Source of the DNA: Crocinitomicaceae bacterium
Lineage (GTDB): Bacteria > Bacteroidota > Bacteroidia > Flavobacteriales_D > Crocinitomicaceae
Assembly (NCBI GenBank): GCA_015662935.1
Contig: DQTF01000087.1
Coordinates: forward strand, 1 to 11,121
Direction of reading: 5' to 3'
DNA: 11,121 nucleotides
Positions 6,951-11,121 of the stretch are shown in pieces; within the stretch, counting starts at the first letter, position 1, and each line of letters opens with the position of its first letter. Both the position numbers and the translations under genes were made by a program. The notes beneath the pieces are model-generated. The model was not told where the DNA came from. It made no database searches and saw only the letters and a list, made by a program, of their open reading frames with translations.

Positions 6951-9194
6951 TCACTCTTCAATTTCACTTGAAATATATAACCTCAGTTCTTCATCACTAT
7001 TTTTTACTTTCAAATAGATTGATTTTACCATAAACCCAATTAGCTCTTCTGTGTCAACTTGCATCATTACTTTTGCAATCTCTCCTGGCTGCAAAGTTGT
7101 TCGGTCAATTGTTACAAAGGTACATTCACAAGGTATTCTAGTTTCATCAAATTGAATCGCTTCATTGGATTTATTCTTTACCAAAAAAGTGTGATTCAGC
7201 ATGTCTCCTTGCTTCGAGTCTCCATAGTCGTAAACAGGATTGGGTGTTGTCAAAGCAAATTCTTTGTCATCTTCTAAATAACTCACACTTTGAATTTCAA
7301 TTTTTCTTTCTTGCGCTGCAGATCGAGAATAAACAGAGTTTTGCACATCATTTGGATTGTCAGAGGTTGTTTGATCCGCGGTGTATTCTCCAAATGGAAT
7401 CTGAGAGAAAACAACACGACCACCGTTTTCTGCTTTGTCATCCATGTATTTCACAAAGACGCCTCCGTTATATCTTCGTAAATAATTTCTCAACGAAGAA
7501 ATTCTTCTTTTTGTCAAATTTACATTGTAATTAGTTTTCGCCAATGGGCTCGCAAATCCTTGAATGGTGATGTTAATTTTTGCTCCTCGATCTAGCTCCT
7601 CCAATAATAAGTCCCTAAATAATTGTAAGTCTGAAACTCCTTTATCAACGTAATCAACAAAGAAATTTTGAATATTTGCCTTAGCCTCATTAGATTTTTC
7701 TCCAGTCAAACCTTTCGAATACTCATCTTTGTATTCTTCAATCATTTTGGTATATCGATGATATGTTTCGATGTAATTGTCCTTTGTAACGGTGTCCCAA
7801 GAATCAGGATTTGGTCTGTCGTTGTGAAAATACAATGTAACGGGTAATCGACTGTTTAATTCTGCCAATGTTTCCGTTGTTGTATCAATGATGATTACCG
7901 GTACTGGCTCGTACAAAGCAAAGATATCGCTACAACAAGTAGGATTCTTGCTGTAAAGAACGCCAATTCTATTCGAAGTTATGTAGGAAGTATCACCATG
8001 AATGAAGAAATACAAATCATTCGCAGAACTATTACTCGGCTGTCCTAGGTTGATGGCTTCGGTAAATTTATTCGTATACTCAGAATAGAAAATATCGTAA
8101 CCGCCATATCCATTCTTCCAAGAAGTTGAAAAATAAAGACGGTTGGTTTTTGAATCCCACCAAGGTGTAATTTCATTCTCAATTGAATTCAATGTTCTTA
8201 TTGCTCTGACTTTTCCGTATTGATTCCCATTTTTGATAGGACTGTAGAATAAATCCAAACCACCTTTGCTGTCCGCTCGATTTGATGAGAAAATCAAGGT
8301 TTCTGTTCCATTAATTTCAGCGATGCAAGGCATAGTCGTATTTGCTCCTTCTTCATTGATGATATCACTCAATGAATCAATGTAGCTCCATTTTCCATCT
8401 TTAAAATTAGCAACCATTATTTTGCAAGTGTAATTATAACCTTGCTCAGCACATTTACTGAAATAAAATCGACTTCCATCTAGCGAGAATACACCATTTC
8501 CAGTGTTTAAATTCTCCAGAAATAAATCTTTAATTTGTTCCGATGTTTGAAAAGTGACATCTTCTATTGTACTTGAATAAATGGACGTTCTGTATGATTT
8601 AGAATAGACCTCTTCATTTTCTGCAACAGAATCTGCTCTCAAGCTCGAAAAAATAAGTTGCTGATTGTAAATTCCATGTCCAAATTCAGAGTTTTTGGTA
8701 TTCACTGTTTCTGGAAGACGAGAGAAAATCATTTCTGTCGTGTCTTGTTGGTGAGACTTCGCCCAAAGTGTACTCACTAATTCCCGTTTTGCTTTCAGGT
8801 ATAAGTAGCCTTTCTTTTTCTTAGCATACTTCTTTTTTGCTCTCAAGAATGTTTTAAGTGCTTCATCGTATTTACCATTTTGCTTTTGCATCAGTCCCCA
8901 ATTCAATAAACTGGCAGGGTAAATTGCCGCTTCTTCTCTGTCATAGACTTTTGCGTAGTAAAATTCTGCTTTTCTGTAATCTTTATAAGCGCGATGTGTT
9001 TCTGCGACTCTCCAGAGAATGTCAATGGTGTTAGAATCTAAATCCATTGCTTTTTGGTAGTATTCTAAGGCATAGAAATAGTCACCTTTATTGTATTGTT
9101 CCTCTGCAAAAGCCAAATATTTTTTCAAATTATTTTGACCTACCGATGCAAAGGCACCCAGAATGATGAGCAGTATTAAATATAATCTGGACAT
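6951..9194 (-). CDS. PorE-like envelope protein: TPR, PD40 propeller, OmpA-like, DUF1573-like
   Basis: 747 residues. A signal peptide (RLYLILLIILGAFASVGQ) covers about the first 20; no lipobox Cys is visible. Residues ~22-145 are TPR-like helices (AEEQYNKGDYFYALEYYQKA, FLRAKKKYAKK). Residues ~165-427 form a PD40/WD40-like propeller (IFSSLRADS, IFSSNRADSKGGLDLFYS, LYFSTSWKNGYGGYDIFYSE, NPTCCSDIFAL). Residues ~448-636 are an OmpA_C-like domain (LPVTLYFHNDRPNP, ITIQGFASPLAKTNYNVNL, TKRRISSLRNYL, AQERKIEIQS). Residues ~645-740 resemble DUF1573/ASH (FLVKNKSNEAIQF, CECTF at 689-693, LQPGEIAKVMMQVDTEE). TPR-propeller-OmpA order is that of PorE, a peptidoglycan-bound T9SS component working with PorP-type proteins. 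The usual carboxypeptidase-regulatory-like domain between propeller and OmpA is not seen, and the DUF1573-like tail is an addition. The GHTD-type Asp of OmpA is replaced by GFAS. It overlaps the upstream PorP/SprF gene by 19 bases. It is probably a paralogue tied to that barrel rather than core PorE. Confidence 0.88.
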   Translation of the reverse strand: MSRLYLILLIILGAFASVGQNNLKKYLAFAEEQYNKGDYFYALEYYQKAMDLDSNTIDILWRVAETHRAYKDYRKAEFYYAKVYDREEAAIYPASLLNWGLMQKQNGKYDEALKTFLRAKKKYAKKKKGYLYLKAKRELVSTLWAKSHQQDTTEMIFSRLPETVNTKNSEFGHGIYNQQLIFSSLRADSVAENEEVYSKSYRTSIYSSTIEDVTFQTSEQIKDLFLENLNTGNGVFSLDGSRFYFSKCAEQGYNYTCKIMVANFKDGKWSYIDSLSDIINEEGANTTMPCIAEINGTETLIFSSNRADSKGGLDLFYSPIKNGNQYGKVRAIRTLNSIENEITPWWDSKTNRLYFSTSWKNGYGGYDIFYSEYTNKFTEAINLGQPSNSSANDLYFFIHGDTSYITSNRIGVLYSKNPTCCSDIFALYEPVPVIIIDTTTETLAELNSRLPVTLYFHNDRPNPDSWDTVTKDNYIETYHRYTKMIEEYKDEYSKGLTGEKSNEAKANIQNFFVDYVDKGVSDLQLFRDLLLEELDRGAKINITIQGFASPLAKTNYNVNLTKRRISSLRNYLRRYNGGVFVKYMDDKAENGGRVVFSQIPFGEYTADQTTSDNPNDVQNSVYSRSAAQERKIEIQSVSYLEDDKEFALTTPNPVYDYGDSKQGDMLNHTFLVKNKSNEAIQFDETRIPCECTFVTIDRTTLQPGEIAKVMMQVDTEELIGFMVKSIYLKVKNSDEELRLYISSEIEE

Positions 9195-10186
9195 ATTCTA
9201 TGAACGATTTTTTTAGGTTTAAAACGATGAAGAATATAGCGGACAGCAATTTCAATTCCACCTCTGGTTCTACTTGCAGGAACTAATCTGGAGAAGTTGA
9301 CATCGTAACTGATTCCGACAAACCAACTTTGGTAGTCCATTCCGACAGACACAAAAGCAGCATCACGGTTTCTCCACCATATCCCTGCATAAACGGCTTT
9401 GTATTCTCCCAGGCGATTGACTAAGGTGTATTTTACCGAAGAACCAACCACAATTTCTCTGTACTTCTCTTGAATAGAGAGGTTAATTCCGGGAACAAGG
9501 TCAAAATCATAGTTCAGTTTATAGATACCACGACCAAAGATGTTAACTCGAATTTCTCTTTTAATGACATCCTCAAAAAAACCTTGATTAGGTCTGTTAA
9601 GGTTGTAGGCACCAACTCCTCCCGTAAAATTAAATCGTTCGTTCACATAATATTGATAAGTTGCTCCAATTCCAGCGGAGATGTTCGTTTTTCTATCCGT
9701 TTGAAACGCTTCGCCTGTTGCCAGAGAAGGATTATAGGAAATTCCATCGAATTGATTGTCAAAATAGAATTGATCTGCGTTGAATTGACGATGGTTTAGT
9801 CCAAAATTGGCTCCTAATCGGATATTGTGCATAGAATCGGTGGTTAATCGAAGATGATAAGACACGTTTGCTTGCAATTCTATTGTTCTGAACTGTCCGT
9901 CGCCAACTACATCTTGAAAAAAAGAGATTCCGTAACCGATATTTTGGTATTTTTCAACACGTCCATCTGCAGAAAGAGCAAGCGTTTGAAAAGGGACCGT
10001 TACGCTGCGCCATTGGTCTCTGTAATTACCGATAAAACGATAGTCACCTTTGAAATGACCAGCATTTGCAGGATTCTGAAATATTGGATTATCGTTGAAT
10101 TGCGACCAATGAATATCTTGCGATTTACTTAAGCTGGAGAGCAAAATAAATGATAGAAGCAGCAATAATTGAATCAATATCTTCAT
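9176..10186 (-). CDS. PorP/SprF-family type IX secretion outer-membrane protein
   Basis: 336 residues with a signal peptide (hydrophobic ILIQLLLLLSFILLSSLS, cleavage near residue 22 before QDIHWSQF). The mature N-terminus is a textbook PorP/SprF signature: QDIHWSQFNDNPIFQNPANAG, then YRDQWRSVTVPFQTLALSAD. The body is a string of amphipathic strands ending in VRYILHRF, and the protein closes with RICPDYI, the CP-containing end seen in this family. PorP binds the GldK/GldN (PorK/PorN) ring and PorE-type proteins at the outer membrane; SprF is needed for SprB surface delivery in Flavobacterium johnsoniae. Genomes usually carry many paralogues paired with different adhesins or PorE-like proteins, so no specific symbol is given. 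Its end overlaps the start of the PorE-like gene by 19 bases, pointing to coupled translation. No clean TAnnTTTG promoter is visible in the 66 bases upstream, so it may be read through from the preceding nitrobindin-like gene. Confidence 0.94.
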   Translation of the reverse strand: MKILIQLLLLLSFILLSSLSKSQDIHWSQFNDNPIFQNPANAGHFKGDYRFIGNYRDQWRSVTVPFQTLALSADGRVEKYQNIGYGISFFQDVVGDGQFRTIELQANVSYHLRLTTDSMHNIRLGANFGLNHRQFNADQFYFDNQFDGISYNPSLATGEAFQTDRKTNISAGIGATYQYYVNERFNFTGGVGAYNLNRPNQGFFEDVIKREIRVNIFGRGIYKLNYDFDLVPGINLSIQEKYREIVVGSSVKYTLVNRLGEYKAVYAGIWWRNRDAAFVSVGMDYQSWFVGISYDVNFSRLVPASRTRGGIEIAVRYILHRFKPKKIVHRICPDYI

Positions 10187-10252
10187 AATTAGCTATGAAG
10201 TTACAAAAAAAATAATTGCTTGTCGCCATGGAATGATTGACAACTCAGAATT

Positions 10253-10822
10253 TTAGTCGCTTACCTTCTTTAAAGTGTTGACATCTGTATGATTCATGCC
10301 TCTGCCGTAAATTTCTAAAATGGTAGATTCTGAGTAAGATAATTCGGTTTTATTCACAGTTAATTCTTGACTAAATGCAGTTGTTTTAGCATTGTCTAAT
10401 AAAAATGGAGACTGGGCAAGACCTTCATCTTCACCTAATTTAGTAGCAACTTTAAAAGTAACTTGTGTGTATTTTTCTTGTACACTTTCAAACATCCCGC
10501 CAGCTAAAATGGCCATTCCTCTTGGAATTGTAAATGAATGCATGATGATTTGATTTTCTTTATCCCACAACCAATACCCCACCTGATCATGAAATGTTTC
10601 ATCATTTTCTTTTTTTCGAACAGAACGATGATAGCGCGCAATAACTAATTCTTGCGTATCGGCATTATCAACATCTCCTGCTCGTTCAAAAACAATCGTT
10701 TCGTAGTACGGGATAATTTCATCTTCATTTGGTTCTGGAGATAAATTAATTCCTTTGTCTCCTTTCCAGGTACCAAAAAGTAATTCTAATGGACCGTAAT
10801 CTGCTGTTTTTTCGTTAGGCAT
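10253..10822 (-). CDS. Nitrobindin-like heme-binding beta-barrel (FABP-like) protein
   Basis: A 189-residue soluble protein without signal peptide or membrane segment. The N-terminal GPLELLFGTWKGDKG carries the GxWxGxG-type signature (GTWKGDKG, residues 17-24) of the nitrobindin/THAP4-type ten-stranded barrel (DUF1794, FABP-like). Further family-like blocks are FHDQVGYWLWDKENQIIMHSF, with its aromatic GYW strand, and LSYSESTILEIYGRGMNHTD near the end. His178 in MNHTD sits where nitrobindins carry their axial heme histidine, though I cannot confirm the alignment by eye. Characterised relatives bind ferric heme and interact with NO or peroxynitrite; the role here is unproven. It is ~20-30 residues longer than compact nitrobindins, with an acidic insertion near residues 30-57. 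It lies 66 bases upstream of the PorP/SprF gene on the same strand and is divergent from the propeller-sensor gene. A generic lipocalin-like domain is the alternative. Confidence 0.72.
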   Translation of the reverse strand: MPNEKTADYGPLELLFGTWKGDKGINLSPEPNEDEIIPYYETIVFERAGDVDNADTQELVIARYHRSVRKKENDETFHDQVGYWLWDKENQIIMHSFTIPRGMAILAGGMFESVQEKYTQVTFKVATKLGEDEGLAQSPFLLDNAKTTAFSQELTVNKTELSYSESTILEIYGRGMNHTDVNTLKKVSD

Positions 10823-10927
10823 AGTGGTGTATTTTTAATGTGAAATTTTATACAGTGAATTTAAGAACTAAATGCGAATTATAGAAACTGAAAATCATTT
10901 TAAATAGGCTGAATAAATCAATTTATG

Positions 10928-10957
10928 TTTAAAATTAAATGGAAGGTGATATATTTA
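10928..10957 (+). promoter_or_regulatory. Possible promoter for the right-edge propeller-sensor gene
   Basis: TATATTTA (10950-10957) differs from the Bacteroidota -7 consensus TAnnTTTG only at the last base. A TTT-containing element (TTTA at 10928-10931) lies about 19 bases upstream in the place of the -33 box. The -7 box ends four bases before the ATG at 10962, so transcription would begin at or very near the start codon, which weakens the call. The region is AT-rich, so chance similarity is plausible. Confidence 0.25.
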
Positions 10958-10961
10958 CATT

Positions 10962-11121
10962 ATGAAATTAATACGAACTCTTTTTACATTTCTAATTTTT
11001 AGTAGTGTCTCAGCTCAACAACCTGCCTATTTTATGTTTGCAGCTGATGAGTTTGAAGGAGTTGACATCTATGATGTGATACAAGATAATGACCGAAATT
11101 ATTGGTTTGCTACAGATATGG
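10962..11121 (+). CDS. Start of a probable two-component regulator-propeller sensor (3'-partial)
   Basis: An ATG at 10962 opens a frame that stays open to the right edge (53 full codons visible). The first ~18 residues are a signal peptide (MKLIRTLFTFLIFSSVSA, then QQPAYF). Around residues 38-53 lies IYDVIQDNDRNYWFATDM, which matches the regulator-propeller (Reg_prop) repeat pattern of Gln-Asp ... Trp-aromatic-Ala/Gly-Thr found in periplasmic sensor domains of Bacteroidota. Full-length relatives carry many such blades, then a Y_Y_Y domain, a membrane helix and a histidine kinase or LytTR/HTH output, but none of that is inside the window. The gene is divergent from the nitrobindin-like gene with 139 bases between the two start codons. 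Identification rests on one repeat, so the family call is tentative although the coding call is good. Confidence 0.7.
   Translation, partial: MKLIRTLFTFLIFSSVSAQQPAYFMFAADEFEGVDIYDVIQDNDRNYWFATDM

Noticed and set aside
10187..10252. Promoter or terminator between the nitrobindin-like and PorP genes
   Set aside because: The T-run on the minus strand (TATTTTTTTTG) does not fit TAnnTTTG with proper -33 spacing, and the only hairpin (TTGTC/GACAA) has a 5-bp stem with a 14-base loop.
1..11121. Defence system, CRISPR array, phage or insertion-sequence content
   Set aside because: No repeats with spacers, transposase, integrase, nuclease or toxin-antitoxin motifs are visible on either strand.

Overview
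The window looks like chromosomal DNA of a Bacteroidota bacterium, most likely a Flavobacteriales member of the gliding or marine type. The evidence is low GC, several components of the Bacteroidota-only type IX secretion system (T9SS), candidate promoters matching the Bacteroidota -7 consensus TAnnTTTG, and the absence of clear GGAGG ribosome binding sites. A genus cannot be named from the sequence. I see no rRNA, tRNA, CRISPR array, insertion sequence or phage gene.

Plus-strand left half (1-5633). The window opens inside a large secreted protein; its true start lies upstream. It ends in a T9SS-type C-terminal sorting-like domain. A PorV/PorQ-family outer-membrane beta-barrel follows after 21 bases, suggesting a cargo and shuttle/anchor pair in one operon. 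A strong rho-independent terminator closes this unit. Next come greA and a HIT-family protein joined by a 1-base TAATG overlap. After an AT-rich spacer holding four tandem TTAAA units lies a secreted SGNH/DUF4886-type hydrolase with a C-terminal PKD domain and a polybasic tail.

Minus-strand right half (10822-5626). In transcription order this holds a nitrobindin-like (heme-binding beta-barrel) protein, a PorP/SprF-family T9SS outer-membrane protein, a 747-residue TPR + PD40 propeller + OmpA-like protein overlapping it by 19 bases, and a multi-pass membrane acyltransferase (HGSNAT/DUF1624 type). The acyltransferase gene converges on and overlaps the SGNH gene by 8 bases. The OmpA-like protein resembles PorE but lacks an obvious carboxypeptidase-regulatory-like domain and lipobox, and carries an extra C-terminal DUF1573/ASH-like domain. 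This is the most unusual architecture in the window.

Right edge. Divergent from the nitrobindin-like gene, a gene starts at 10962 and runs off the window. Its signal peptide and first propeller motif suggest a two-component regulator-propeller sensor.

Taken together, the window is mostly cell-envelope and surface-secretion biology with housekeeping greA/HIT between. I do not see a convincing new defence or mobile system. The best leads are the PorP plus DUF1573-tailed PorE-like pair, the cargo plus PorV-like pair, and a repeat-containing promoter region before the SGNH-PKD gene.
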